Positions 17,657 to 26,122 of a stretch of DNA of 48,673 bases are shown here, one piece after another. The stretch's first letter is position 1, and every line of letters starts with the position of its first letter. Below the pieces are notes generated by a model. That model saw only the letters and a list, made by a program, of their open reading frames with translations. It did no database searches and was not told the origin of the DNA. The DNA lies in assembly GCA_903881515.1 (NCBI GenBank), contig CAIRTN010000316.1, positions 1 through 48,673 of the forward strand. Reading direction: 5' to 3'. The position numbers and the translations under genes were made by a program. Source of the stretch: an uncultured Rhodospirillales bacterium (lineage in GTDB: Bacteria; Pseudomonadota; Alphaproteobacteria; Acetobacterales; Acetobacteraceae).

Positions 17657-17664
17657 ATTTCCGT

Positions 17665-18267
17665 TCAGCCCAGCTGGGCTTCGGCGTATTCGTAGTTCGC
17701 CAGCTTGTTCAGCCAGTTGTCGACATAGGCCGGGCGGACATTGCGGAAGTCGAGGTAGTAGCTGTGCTCCCACACGTCGCAGCCCAGCAGCACCTTGCCC
17801 TCGCCGGTGGCGAGCGGGTTGGAGCCGTTCGGGGTCTTGGTGGTCTTCAGCTTGCCGTCGGCGCCCTGCACCAGCCAGGCCCAGCCGGAGCCGAACTGCG
17901 TGGTGGCGGCGGTCTTGAAGCTGTCCTTGAAGGCCTGCACCGAGCCGAAATCGGCGATCAGCTTGGCTTCCAGCTTGCCCGGGATGCCGCCGCCGTTGGG
18001 CGACATGTTTTCCCAGAAGATGATGTGATTCCAATGCTGACCGGCATTGTTGAACACGCCGGCGAGGCTGGCATCGCCGTGCGACAGCTTGACGATCTCT
18101 TCGAGCGTCTTGCCCTGCAGGGCGGCGTTGGCGTCAACGAAGCCGTTCAGCGCGGTGACGTAGGCGTTGTGGTGCTTGCCGTGATGCAGTTCCAGGGTTT
18201 CCTGCTGCATGTTGTTGGCGGCGAGCGCGTTGACGGAATAAGGCAGTGCGGGAAGGGTGAAGGCCAT
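17665..18267 (-). CDS. sodB: Superoxide dismutase, iron type
   Basis: The start at MAFTLPALPYSVNAL (18267) fits the family N-terminus; 37 upstream in-frame codons are unrelated. The 200 residues contain the metal ligands His28 (LELHHGKHH), the second His in QHWNHIIFW, and Asp/His in DVWEHSYYLDF. The Gln in NNAGQHWNH sits where Fe-SODs place it; Mn-SODs usually have Gly here. It converts superoxide to O2 and H2O2 in the cytoplasm (no leader). It is convergent with yajC on a shared terminator. Confidence 0.96.
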   Translation of the reverse strand: MAFTLPALPYSVNALAANNMQQETLELHHGKHHNAYVTALNGFVDANAALQGKTLEEIVKLSHGDASLAGVFNNAGQHWNHIIFWENMSPNGGGIPGKLEAKLIADFGSVQAFKDSFKTAATTQFGSGWAWLVQGADGKLKTTKTPNGSNPLATGEGKVLLGCDVWEHSYYLDFRNVRPAYVDNWLNKLANYEYAEAQLG

Positions 18268-18347
18268 GGGCGCCGTCTCCTGGTTTCTGGCGTGGACGAG
18301 TGGGGTACTATGGCTGGTACGGTGATGCGTCAAGGCGGAGAGAGATA

Positions 18348-19019
18348 ATGGAGCCAAAGCTTTCCGAAATTGGTGCATTGATTCGCCGTTCCGACCCCGA
18401 CCGGTTCTTCACCAGCCTGTTTGCGCCGCCGGAGCGGCGGGAGGCGCTGTGGACGCTGTATGCGTTCAACAATGAACTCGCCCGTGCCCGTGAAGTTGCG
18501 AGCCTGCCCATGCTTGCGCTGATCCGGCTGCAATGGTGGCGCGAGGTGGTGGAGGGGGCGGATCGGCGGCATGAGGTGGCGACGCCGCTGCGGGCGTTGA
18601 TCGGCCAAGGGATGCTGCTGCCCGAGGAGTTGGAGGCGATGATCGCGGCGCGGGAGGCGGAGGTAGAGGAGGAGACGGACTGGCGGGCGTACGTGGAGGG
18701 CAGTGCGGGGGCGCTGGCGGTGGCGGCCGGGCGGTTGCTGGGGGGAGAGGGCGCGGTGCTGGAGCGGTTGCGGAACCTGGGGGCGGCATATGGGGTGGCC
18801 GGGCAGTTGCGACGGGGGGTGGTGCCGGTGGAGGTGCTGGTCGAAGCGGGAGAGGCGTATCTGCGGGCGGGGCGGGGGCGACTGCCGCGGGAGGTGCTGG
18901 CGGCGGGGTTGGTCGGTGTGCTGGCGCGGCGGGATTTGCGGCGCGCGGGGCCACCCTTGCGGGGGGTGGGGGATCGGATGGCGGTGCTGATGGCGGCCAC
19001 GTTGGGTCGAATTGGCTGA
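18348..19019 (+). CDS. Squalene/phytoene-synthase-family protein lacking the Asp-rich motif
   Basis: The ATG at 18348 follows a purine-rich GGCGGAGAGAG. The 223-residue protein shows the trans-isoprenyl-synthase-family core: LYAFNNELARARE, then RLQWWREVVEG, and LGAAYGVAGQLRR. In true squalene or phytoene synthases the first motif carries Asp residues (DxxxD) that bind Mg-diphosphate; here the position reads NELARARE. It is also shorter than active enzymes (about 290 residues). Such degenerate short members resemble NDUFAF6, a complex-I assembly factor, so a non-enzymatic role is possible. The codon choice in the second half is strikingly G-rich. Confidence 0.8.
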   Translation: MEPKLSEIGALIRRSDPDRFFTSLFAPPERREALWTLYAFNNELARAREVASLPMLALIRLQWWREVVEGADRRHEVATPLRALIGQGMLLPEELEAMIAAREAEVEEETDWRAYVEGSAGALAVAAGRLLGGEGAVLERLRNLGAAYGVAGQLRRGVVPVEVLVEAGEAYLRAGRGRLPREVLAAGLVGVLARRDLRRAGPPLRGVGDRMAVLMAATLGRIG

Positions 19020-19069
19020 CGGTGGCGCTGTAAGCGCGTAGGGTTGCGGCAATAACGGGGGATGAAACG

Positions 19070-19951
19070 ATGAATGTGCTGCGCGGCATGGGCGGACCAC
19101 GCTATCGCCACCAGGCGTCGAACGGGATGCCGTACGAGACCATCAGCATCGATCCGTTGACGCCGGTGATCGGGGCCGAGATCGGCGGCATCGATCTCAC
19201 GCAGCCGTTGAGCGATGCGCAGTTCGCCGAGATCGAGCGGGCGCTGGCGGAGTTTCAGGTGATCTTCTTTCGCGGACAGAAGCTGCGCCCGGCGGATCAT
19301 CTGGGGTTCGGGCGGCGGTTCGGGGAGTTGCATATCCATCCGGCCGCGCCGCATGCCGAGGGTGAGCCGGCGCTGATGCGCATCCATGCCGACCAGACCA
19401 GCAAGCGGGCGAATGGGGAGGGGTGGCATTCGGACGTGTCGTGCGACGCCGAGCCGCCGATGGGCAGCATCCTGCATGTGCATACCTGTCCGCCGCAGGG
19501 CGGGGACACGCTGTTTGCCAGCATGTATGCGGCCTACGAGGCGCTGTCGGAGCGGATGAAGGGGTATCTGGACGGGATGGCCGCGGTGCACGATGGCGAG
19601 CCGGTGTATCGCGGGACCTATGCCAATTTCGGCGTGGCCGATAAGCCGAGCTATCCGCGGGCGGAGCATCCGGTGGTACGGACGCATCCGGTGACCGGGC
19701 GCAAGGCGCTGTATGTCAATCGCGGCTTCACCACGGAATTGCTGGGGGTGCCGCCGGATGAGGGCGGGGCGGTGCTGCAGTATCTGTTCGACCATGCGGA
19801 GAACCCGCTGTTTCAGTGCCGGTTCCGTTGGACGGAGAATGCCGTGGCGTTCTGGGATAATCGCTGCACCCAGCACCGGGCGATGTGGGATTACTGGCCG
19901 CACACCCGCAGCGGGCACCGGGTGACCGTGCAGGGCGAGCGGCCAGTTTAG
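19070..19951 (+). CDS. TauD/TfdA-family 2-oxoglutarate dioxygenase
   Basis: A 293-residue cytoplasmic protein with the TauD fold: ETISIDPLTPVIGAEIGGIDL at the start of the conserved domain, the Fe(II) pair His120-x-Asp122 in GWHSDVS, the distal ligand His in WDNRCTQHRAMWDYW, and the 2-oxoglutarate-binding Arg in the C-terminal SGHRVTVQG. The family hydroxylates taurine, alkyl sulfonates, sulfates or aryloxyalkanoates; the substrate here is unknown. An alternative start is the Met at residue 20 (19127). The gene is convergent with the metallo-beta-lactamase-fold gene, only 3 bases apart. Confidence 0.92.
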   Translation: MNVLRGMGGPRYRHQASNGMPYETISIDPLTPVIGAEIGGIDLTQPLSDAQFAEIERALAEFQVIFFRGQKLRPADHLGFGRRFGELHIHPAAPHAEGEPALMRIHADQTSKRANGEGWHSDVSCDAEPPMGSILHVHTCPPQGGDTLFASMYAAYEALSERMKGYLDGMAAVHDGEPVYRGTYANFGVADKPSYPRAEHPVVRTHPVTGRKALYVNRGFTTELLGVPPDEGGAVLQYLFDHAENPLFQCRFRWTENAVAFWDNRCTQHRAMWDYWPHTRSGHRVTVQGERPV

Positions 19952-19954
19952 CTC

Positions 19955-20917
19955 CTACAGCATGTCGCTCCAGCCGACGGGGATCAGGCGGTAGTTCTTG
20001 CCGACCTTCTCGACGTGGCCGAGGCAGGGGAAGGGGAAGTGGTAGCCGACGATCAGCGACTTCTCCTTGGCGACCATGTCGTAAAATTTGCGGCGGGTGC
20101 GTTCGGCCTGATTGGCGTCGTGGTCGTAGATCACGTGCCAGTCGGGGTGGGATAGGAAGAAGGCCGGGATGTTGGTGACGTCGCATTGCACGAACATGCT
20201 GGACTTGCCGGAAGCGACCGCGAAGGAGCAGTGGCCGGGGGTATGGCCGGCGGTGTCGATGGCGGTGATGCCGGAGACGACTTCCTTGCCGGGGGTGTAC
20301 ATCGTTACCTTGCCGGTGAGGTCGGACAGCACTTTGCGGGTGTTGGCGAAATAGGCCTTGTTGACGGGATCGTTGGCTTTGGCGGCGTTCTCGTCGCTCA
20401 TCCAGAACTTCCAGTCATTCTCCGGCATCATGATCTCGGCCTTGGGGAAGGCGAGGCCGCCGTCCTTGGTTTTCAGGCCGTTGATGTGATCGGGGTGCAG
20501 GTGGGAGATCACCACCGTGTCGATCTGGTCCGGCGTGATGCCGGCGGCGGCGAGGCTGGCGGGGAGGTGGCCGACGACGGGGCCGATGTTGGGGCCGTAG
20601 CCGGTATCGATCAGCACCAGCTTGGAGCCGGTGTTGATCAGCACCGGGCTGAAGGGCACCCGGATCTGGCCGGGGCCGGCGATGAAGTTGCGGGCGGCTT
20701 CGGCGAGCGCTTTGTCCTTGGGGACGTTGGCGACGAAGTTGTCCGGCATCGCGAAGGTGGCGGCGCCGTCGGCGAGTTGGGTGAGTTCGAAGTCGCCGAG
20801 TTTGTAGCGGTAATATCCCGGGGCCTGCTTGCCCGCGAGCGGGGCGGATGCGAGGGCTGGGCTGGCGGCGAGGGCGGCGGCGCCGGTGAGCAGAGCGCGG
20901 CGGGACAGTTGCGTCAT
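19955..20917 (-). CDS. Exported metallo-beta-lactamase-fold hydrolase
   Basis: The ATG at 20917 has a strong Shine-Dalgarno GGGAGG and opens a leader with a twin arginine (LSRRALLTGAAALAASPALA), so Tat export is likely. The 320-residue protein carries the Zn-binding HxHxDH motif at His139-His144 (SHLHPDHING), a later His in TAGHTPGHCS, Asp in VQCDVTN and the last His in GYHFPFP. Family members include lactonases, glyoxalase-like enzymes and quorum-quenching hydrolases; the substrate is not determined. Confidence 0.9.
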   Translation of the reverse strand: MTQLSRRALLTGAAALAASPALASAPLAGKQAPGYYRYKLGDFELTQLADGAATFAMPDNFVANVPKDKALAEAARNFIAGPGQIRVPFSPVLINTGSKLVLIDTGYGPNIGPVVGHLPASLAAAGITPDQIDTVVISHLHPDHINGLKTKDGGLAFPKAEIMMPENDWKFWMSDENAAKANDPVNKAYFANTRKVLSDLTGKVTMYTPGKEVVSGITAIDTAGHTPGHCSFAVASGKSSMFVQCDVTNIPAFFLSHPDWHVIYDHDANQAERTRRKFYDMVAKEKSLIVGYHFPFPCLGHVEKVGKNYRLIPVGWSDML

Positions 20918-21042
20918 GATTTCCTCCCAATTGGTTTGTTCAGCTTCATTGCGTAGATGGTGGCGCCGGCGCAAGTGGGAAGAGGGCTTGACCGGTAGCG
21001 GCCGGGCGCGCTTGGCTCGCGGTTCGCAATGAGGAAACCGGC

Positions 21043-21780
21043 ATGGCCAAGAAACCCAACACTGACGCGCTGTTCGACGGGCTGCGCAAGATCGATACGC
21101 CGACCATCACCAATGTGGTGGCGACCTATCCGAAGAACCCGTTGTGCCTGGGGCTGTACAATCCCTGGACCGAGAACTGGTACACCGACACCTCGATCCG
21201 CTGCATCTATCCGGAGATGGGGCCGACGATCGGCTATGCGGTGACCTGTGTGTTCGGGCTGCCGGACCCGAATTTCGCCGGGCGGCTGAGCTTCATGGAT
21301 GTGATCGACGCGCTGGATGCGATGAAGAAGCCGACCATCCTGGTGATCGAGCAGAAATGGCCCGAGGGCATCATGAAGAAGGCCGGGTTGGCCGGCGAGA
21401 TCATGGTGACGTCGATGAAGGCGGTGGGTTGCGTGGGGATGATCTCCAACGGGCCGTCGCGCGATGTGGATGCGGTGCGGCGGCTGAACTTCCAGATGCT
21501 GCTGGGCGGCGTGACCGCCGGGCATGGCGAGATGGCGGTGCAGGCGGTGAATGTGCCGGTGAGCGTGGGCGGGATGGATGTGGCGCCGGGCGATCTGCTG
21601 CACATGGATGAGAACGGGGCGGTGAAGTTCCCGGCGGACAAGGCCGCACAGGTGCTGAGCAATGCGCAGGCGATGCTGGATGCCGAGGCGATCCATCTGG
21701 CGGCGCTGCGGCAGGCGAGCGATGCCGCCGGCGTGCGGGCGGCGTCGGGCGGCGGGCATTACAGCGGCAAGAAGAAGTAA
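21043..21780 (+). CDS. RraA-like protein (HMG aldolase/regulator of RNase E activity A fold)
   Basis: The 245-residue protein starts MAKKPNTDALFDGLRKIDTPTITN and has the RraA-fold core (GPTIGYAVTCVF, GEIMVTSMKAVGCVGMISNGPSRDVDAV, and VAPGDLLHMDENGAVKFP). The family covers class-II pyruvate aldolases (4-hydroxy-4-methyl-2-oxoglutarate aldolase) and RNase-E-binding regulators. The conserved SRD motif after GPSRD fits the aldolase branch. It is a distant paralogue of the RraA-like gene at 32325-33041. No operon partner is present. Confidence 0.85.
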   Translation: MAKKPNTDALFDGLRKIDTPTITNVVATYPKNPLCLGLYNPWTENWYTDTSIRCIYPEMGPTIGYAVTCVFGLPDPNFAGRLSFMDVIDALDAMKKPTILVIEQKWPEGIMKKAGLAGEIMVTSMKAVGCVGMISNGPSRDVDAVRRLNFQMLLGGVTAGHGEMAVQAVNVPVSVGGMDVAPGDLLHMDENGAVKFPADKAAQVLSNAQAMLDAEAIHLAALRQASDAAGVRAASGGGHYSGKKK

Positions 21781-22233
21781 ACGATAACAAATCGATACAA
21801 AATAATCGTGGGTTTGCGCCTGCGATTTTCGGAGTAAGCGCGTTCGTCGGCGGCGCCTGGGGATCGTGCGATCCGCCAGGCGTGGCCGCGGCGGGGCTTG
21901 CGGGCCGAGCGGTTCGGGCGGTGCGGCGCGGGGCGCGATGGGCGCTTGCCGGGCGGCGGGCGCAATGCGGGCGCGGGTTGATTTGCGCGGGCGGTGCTTG
22001 CGTGGTTGCTGGACCCGCGCTGGGCGCGCGGCCTGGCTGACCGCCGGGGGCGCCGGGGGGCATTCTACCGGCAGCATGCCGGATTTCCAGGCGCTGAACA
22101 GGGTGTCGAGCGCGCGGAACAGGCGCCGGAAAGCGAGCCAGAGCAGCAGGATTTCGGGAATTTGGGCGCAGCTTCGCCAAGGGGTGGCGGGGGTTCCTTT
22201 CTGACCTGTGAGAAGCTGTGCGAATGTTTTCAT
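21781..22233 (-). other. Possible Arg/Pro-rich hypothetical protein, 3' end not definable
   Basis: This 470-base region between the RraA-like gene and the secreted-protein gene has a minus-strand frame from ATG 22233 (MKTFAQLLTGQKGTPATPW). It starts with a credible amphipathic N-terminus (IPEILLLWLAFRRLFRALDTLFSAW) and then becomes Pro/Arg/Ala low-complexity sequence. It has no stop before entering the antisense of the RraA-like gene, so its true end is unclear. It starts 20 bases after the upstream hypothetical gene ends. Frame bias in GC-rich DNA could also create it. Confidence 0.3.
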
Positions 22234-22253
22234 GACGGTGGATATAGCGTCGG

Positions 22254-22604
22254 TTAGATAAAAAAGCAAGTAGAAAAAACGTTATTCGATGAAATTTTTC
22301 TTGGCGATGGGTGGGCGGGCGCGGCAGCGGCGTTGCTGTTGACCATGCCGTCGTAGCTGTAGGTCTGCTCTAGAAAGTCGGCGACCGAAATTGTGGTGAC
22401 GCCCTGCAACGAGGGATCGGGCGTTTCGTAGGTGGTGGAGAAGCCGGTGTTCGGCGTGAACAGCCCGCTGGTGCCGCCTACCGAGGTTGAGGCCGCGATG
22501 AAGAAAACCTGTGCCGGGGGGATGGCCAGTAAGGCCATGGCGGTGGCGAGGGCCGCGATGCGGGGGAGGGCGATAGGGCTGCGGCATGGGGCGGCGGGGT
22601 TCAT
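22254..22604 (-). CDS. Small secreted hypothetical protein
   Basis: A 116-residue frame from ATG 22604 with a plausible leader (ALPRIAALATAMALLAIPPAQVFFIA), then a Thr/Ser-rich polar region (TSVGGTSGLFTPNTGFSTTYETPDPSLQGV). No family is recognised. The last residues (SSNNVFSTCFFI) fall in AT-rich DNA unlike the rest, so the original C-terminus may have been lost. The 285 bases between it and the TPR gene at 22890 hold nothing I can assign. Confidence 0.45.
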   Translation of the reverse strand: MNPAAPCRSPIALPRIAALATAMALLAIPPAQVFFIAASTSVGGTSGLFTPNTGFSTTYETPDPSLQGVTTISVADFLEQTYSYDGMVNSNAAAAPAHPSPRKISSNNVFSTCFFI

Positions 22605-22889
22605 GGTGCCTCCGTCAGCACGTGACTCGCATCGGCGCTCGGTGAGGGCGGCGGAAGCAACGGGCTCCGACCACAACGAGGTCAGGTTAGGCGATATAAA
22701 TTGCGTTTAGCAACATTTTGATACCATGGATGCGGCGGCTGCGACGGCCGGTTCAGACGCCCAGTCCGTTGGAGATGGAGAGGCAACCTCGTTGCCATTG
22801 CTGTTCGAATTGCAAATGCCGCGCGATCCCAGGTAGGTTTTGCGGCGGGATCGCGGGATCGGCCGCCATTCCCCGTCGGGAGGCAGACA

Positions 22890-24509
22890 ATGCGGTTTCG
22901 GGATGTGGCGGCCGGGATTGCCGGATTGGCGCTGTCTTCAGGCGTGACCCTGGCGCAATCGATGCCGGGTCACGCGATGGGCGATGCCCATGCCGGGCAT
23001 GGGGCGGCTGTGGGTACGGTCCAGTTCGCCAATTCCTGCGCACCTTCGGTGCAGACGGATTTTGCCCGCGGCGTGGCGATGCTGCATTCGTTCTGGTACA
23101 GCGCCGGCGAGCAGGCATTTCGCGAGGTGCTGGCCAAGGACCCCGGCTGTGCCATCGCGCATTGGGGCATTGCCTCGTTGCTGATGCTGAACGCGTTGAA
23201 CGGGGTCGGCTCCACCGCGCAGGGCGCCGCGCAGGCGCAGGCGGAGCTTGAACTGGCGCGGCATGCCGGGCATCCGACGCAGCGGGAGCGCGACTATATC
23301 GAGGCGGTGGCGAGCTATTACCGGGATTTTGCCCAGCAGAGCGAGGCCGCACGCCAGCAGGCGCGCGCGGCGGCCTATGAGGCGCTGGCGGCTCGCTATC
23401 CGCAGGATGACGAGGCGCAGATTTTCAGCGCGCTGTACATCGCGGGCACACAGTCTCAGGCCGATCAGAGCTATGCCGCCTATGCCAAGGCGGCGGCGAT
23501 CCTGCAGACGGAATTCATCAAATTCCCGCAGCATCCCGGCGTCTCGCATTACCTGATCCATGTGTATGATGCACCGCCGCTTGCCGAGCAGGGGCTGGCG
23601 GCGGCGCGGCTGTATGCAACTCTGGCGCCGGACGCGCCGCATGCGCTGCATATGCCGTCGCATATCTTCACCCGGGTGGGCGCGTGGGCGGATTCGGTGG
23701 CGACCAATCTGCGGGCGTTCGATGCGGCGGTGAACGGCAACGAGCCCGGCGAGGCATTCCACGCCACGGATTACGCGGTGTACGGCGACCTGCAGCTTGG
23801 CCGGGACAAGGCCGCCGCGGTGGCGCTGGACCATGCGCTGGCGCTGAAACTGTCGCCGCCCTATGCGGGGCCGATCCCGTATTCCTCGGCCTCGATGCCG
23901 GCGCGGATGGCGGTGGAGCGGGGCGACTGGGCGGCGGCGACGAAGCTGGAGCCAGCGAAGATCGCGCTGCCTTACACCACCGCCATTACGTGGTTCGCGC
24001 GGGCGCTGGGGGCGGCCCGGCTGGGCGACGTGCCGGCGGCGCAGCGCGATGCCGCGGCGCTTGAGCCGCTGCGCAAGGCGCTGGTGGAGGCGAAGAACGG
24101 CTATTGGGCGCTGGAGGTTGAGGTGCAGCAGAATGCCGCCGCCGGCTGGATCGCACTGGCGCAGCACAGGCCGGAGGAGGCGCTGGCGCTGATGCGGCAG
24201 GCGGCGGATCAGGAGGACAGCCACGAAAAGCATATCGTTACCCCGGGGCGGATTCTGCCGGCGCGGGAGTTGCTGGGCGATATGCTGCTGGAAGCGGGGC
24301 AACCCGGGCTCGCCTTGCAGGCCTATGAAGCCTCGCAACAGCGCGAACCCAACCGGTTTCGCGGCTATTACGGCGCCGCGCGGGCGGCGGAGGCCGCCGG
24401 CGATGCGGCGAAGGCGAAGCTGTATTACGGCAAGCTGATCGCGCTTGCGGCCAACGCCGACAGCGCGCGACCGGAGTTGGAACGGGCGAAGGCGTACGCG
24501 GCGCGCTAG
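22890..24509 (+). CDS. Secreted TPR-repeat protein with Met/His-rich N-terminus
   Basis: The ATG at 22890 has a good GGGAGG ribosome site. A signal peptide (AAGIAGLALSSGVTLAQ) is followed by SMPGHAMGDAHAGHG, a Met/His-rich tract of the kind seen in periplasmic metal-binding proteins. The remaining about 490 residues are helical and built of TPR-like units (GEQAFREVLAKDPGCAIAHWGIA; AGQPGLALQAYEASQQREPNRFRGYYGAARAAEAAG). Two Cys (CAPSV, PGCAIAH) lie in the N-terminal third. It probably acts as a periplasmic scaffold; the metal link is inferred from the tract only. Confidence 0.85.
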   Translation: MRFRDVAAGIAGLALSSGVTLAQSMPGHAMGDAHAGHGAAVGTVQFANSCAPSVQTDFARGVAMLHSFWYSAGEQAFREVLAKDPGCAIAHWGIASLLMLNALNGVGSTAQGAAQAQAELELARHAGHPTQRERDYIEAVASYYRDFAQQSEAARQQARAAAYEALAARYPQDDEAQIFSALYIAGTQSQADQSYAAYAKAAAILQTEFIKFPQHPGVSHYLIHVYDAPPLAEQGLAAARLYATLAPDAPHALHMPSHIFTRVGAWADSVATNLRAFDAAVNGNEPGEAFHATDYAVYGDLQLGRDKAAAVALDHALALKLSPPYAGPIPYSSASMPARMAVERGDWAAATKLEPAKIALPYTTAITWFARALGAARLGDVPAAQRDAAALEPLRKALVEAKNGYWALEVEVQQNAAAGWIALAQHRPEEALALMRQAADQEDSHEKHIVTPGRILPARELLGDMLLEAGQPGLALQAYEASQQREPNRFRGYYGAARAAEAAGDAAKAKLYYGKLIALAANADSARPELERAKAYAAR

Positions 24510-24541
24510 GAGTCCTGACGGGCGGCGAGCAGCGTTGACCC

Positions 24542-24937
24542 TCAGCCGGCGTATTGCGCGTCGGTGACGTGTTCCATCCAGTCGACCGGGGAGCCGTTGA
24601 GTTTTTCCTGGATGGCGATGTGGCTCATGGCGGTGGTGGCGGTGGCGCCGTGCCAGTGTTTTTCGCCGGGGGGGAAGTAGACGACGTCGCCGGGGTGGAT
24701 GTCCTCGCGCGGGCCGCCTTCGCGTTGCACCCAGCCGCAGCCGGCGGTGACGATCAGGGTCTGGCCGAGGGGATGGGTGTGCCAGGCGGTGCGGGCGGCG
24801 GGCTCGAAGGTGACGAGGGCCATGGCGACGCGGGCGGGGTCGGGGGGCGAAAACAGCGGGTCGACGCGGACGGTGCAGGTGAAGTAGGCGGCGGGGCCGG
24901 TGCCGGAGGGCTGGGTGCCGATGCGTGTGATTTCCAT
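24542..24937 (-). CDS. Manganese cupin of the GtHNL (R)-hydroxynitrile lyase type
   Basis: This 131-residue single-domain cupin has the same length as Granulicella tundricola GtHNL and lines up with it without gaps, as far as I recall that sequence. The metal ligands fall at the same numbers: His53, His55, Gln59 (WHTHPLGQ) and His94 (EKHWHG). The active-site positions Ala40, Val42, His106 and Gln110, known from GtHNL engineering, are also the same residues. GtHNL cleaves and forms mandelonitrile-type cyanohydrins in vitro; its natural role is unknown. No leader is seen. Confidence 0.85.
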   Translation of the reverse strand: MEITRIGTQPSGTGPAAYFTCTVRVDPLFSPPDPARVAMALVTFEPAARTAWHTHPLGQTLIVTAGCGWVQREGGPREDIHPGDVVYFPPGEKHWHGATATTAMSHIAIQEKLNGSPVDWMEHVTDAQYAG

Positions 24938-25075
24938 GGGCGTGGTCCCTGTGTGGTCTGGGGGAGAGGGGTGGGTTCAAGGTAGGTGGGGCGGTTCCGT
25001 TGGGATTTCCACCGCTTTCATTGGCGCTGTGGCGGTCGCAGGACGGGCCTGGGTGCCTGATCTTACTGTGGAGGC

Positions 25076-25492
25076 GTGTTTCGCGTGTTCGATACCAAGG
25101 TTGCCATTCTGGTGCTGGACGACCTGCCGGTGTGGCAGAAGTTGAATGTGACGGCGTTTCTGTCGACGGGGATCGCGGGGGCGGCGCCGGAGGCGATGGG
25201 GTTGGCGTATGAGGACGCGGCCGGGCGGCGGTATGCGCGGCTGCTGGGCGAGCTGGTGATGATCTTCGCGGCCGGCCTGGACGTGTTGCAGCGGGCGCGG
25301 CGGCAGGCGTTCGAGCGCGATCTGGTGTGTGCGGCGTATGTGCGGGCGATGTTCGCGACCGGGCATGACGCGGCGAAGCGGGAGGTGTTTCGGCTGGAGG
25401 ATGCCGAGGCGCCTGATCTGGTGGGGATTGCGGTGCGGGGGGCGAAGAAGGATGTGGATAAGGCGATCAAGGGGGCGCGGCTGCATCCTTAG
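25076..25492 (+). CDS. DUF2000 family protein
   Basis: A 138-residue protein starting at GTG 25076 after GTGGAGGC. It contains KVAILVLDDLPVWQKLNVTAFLSTGIAG near the N-terminus, the pattern of DUF2000 proteins, which have a small alpha/beta fold related to peptidyl-tRNA hydrolase 2 and no established function. A C-terminal VGIAVRGAKKDVDKAIKGA helix is also typical. It stands alone. Confidence 0.82.
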   Translation: MFRVFDTKVAILVLDDLPVWQKLNVTAFLSTGIAGAAPEAMGLAYEDAAGRRYARLLGELVMIFAAGLDVLQRARRQAFERDLVCAAYVRAMFATGHDAAKREVFRLEDAEAPDLVGIAVRGAKKDVDKAIKGARLHP

Positions 25493-25536
25493 GGGGCGGG
25501 AAGGTGGCTTGGCGATTTTTGTGTCAGTGGAGAGGT

Positions 25537-25562
25537 GGCGGATTAAGCTTCGCTAATACGCC
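25537..25562. repeat. REP-like palindrome upstream of the RAYT remnant
   Basis: GGCGGATTA and TAATACGCC form a 9-bp stem with one mismatch around a short loop. It shares its arm GGCGGATTA and the adjacent GAGRTGGCGG context with the repeat at 26050, and lies just before the RAYT remnant, as REP elements often do. Confidence 0.65.
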
Positions 25563-25586
25563 CAACCAGGGAGTTAGGGGTGGGGG

Positions 25587-26010
25587 ATGCCGGAGTATCG
25601 TCGTAATCGGGTTGCTGGGGGGACTTATTTTTTTACGGTGAATCTGCTTGATCGGGGCAGAGATGATTTGGTGCGGCATATCGAGGATTTGCGGGCTGCG
25701 GTGGCGGATGGTGAAGATGTTGTTTTCGAAGCGGTTGCCGGCGGGTGAGCCGCTTTCGGCGGTGCGGCGGCGGGGGCGTGAGCGGGGGGTTTGGCAGCGG
25801 CGGTTCTGGGAGCACACGATCCGTGATGAGCGGGATTATGCGGCGCATATGGATTATGTGCATTTCAACCCGGTGAAGCATGGGTTGGTGGAGCGAGTGG
25901 CGGATTGGCCGTATTCGTCGTTTCACCGGGCGGTGCGAGCGGGGGTTTATGCGGGGGATTGGGGGGTGGATGTGGCGGCGGATGGGGGGTTTGGGGAGCG
26001 GGAGTCGTAG
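25587..26010 (+). pseudogene. REP-associated tyrosine transposase (RAYT, Y1_Tnp), internally deleted
   Basis: An ATG at 25587 encodes the typical RAYT start MPEYRRNRVAGGTYFFTVNL and continues to LRAAVADGEDVVFEAVAGG, then stops. In a different frame the C-terminal half follows (FSKRLPAGEPLSAVRRRG, WQRRFWEHTIRDERDYAAHM, DYVHFNPVKHGLVERVADWP). Full members are about 150-180 residues and place a WVVLPDHxH (HUH) catalytic motif between these halves; it is missing here, with the frame lost as well. The element cannot be active. REP-like hairpins flank it on both sides. Confidence 0.85.
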
Positions 26011-26049
26011 CGGGTGGTTTAATGTTGAGTTTGGGTGTGGGGGAGAGAT

Positions 26050-26076
26050 GGCGGATTACGCAAGGGCTAATCCGCC
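26050..26076. repeat. REP-like palindrome downstream of the RAYT remnant
   Basis: A perfect 9-bp stem GGCGGATTA/TAATCCGCC around a 9-base loop, followed by CTACAA. This is the common form of REP elements mobilised by RAYT proteins. It lies 40 bases after the RAYT reading frame. Confidence 0.75.
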
Positions 26077-26122
26077 CTACAAGTATTGAAGTTTTTTGGT
26101 TCTTTTGTTCACAAAAGAACTC

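Noticed and set aside
22938-24980. 680-codon minus-strand frame across the TPR and cupin genes
   Set aside because: Antisense artefact of GC-rich coding DNA; the TPR gene has leader, ribosome site and repeats, and the cupin is in another frame of the same strand.
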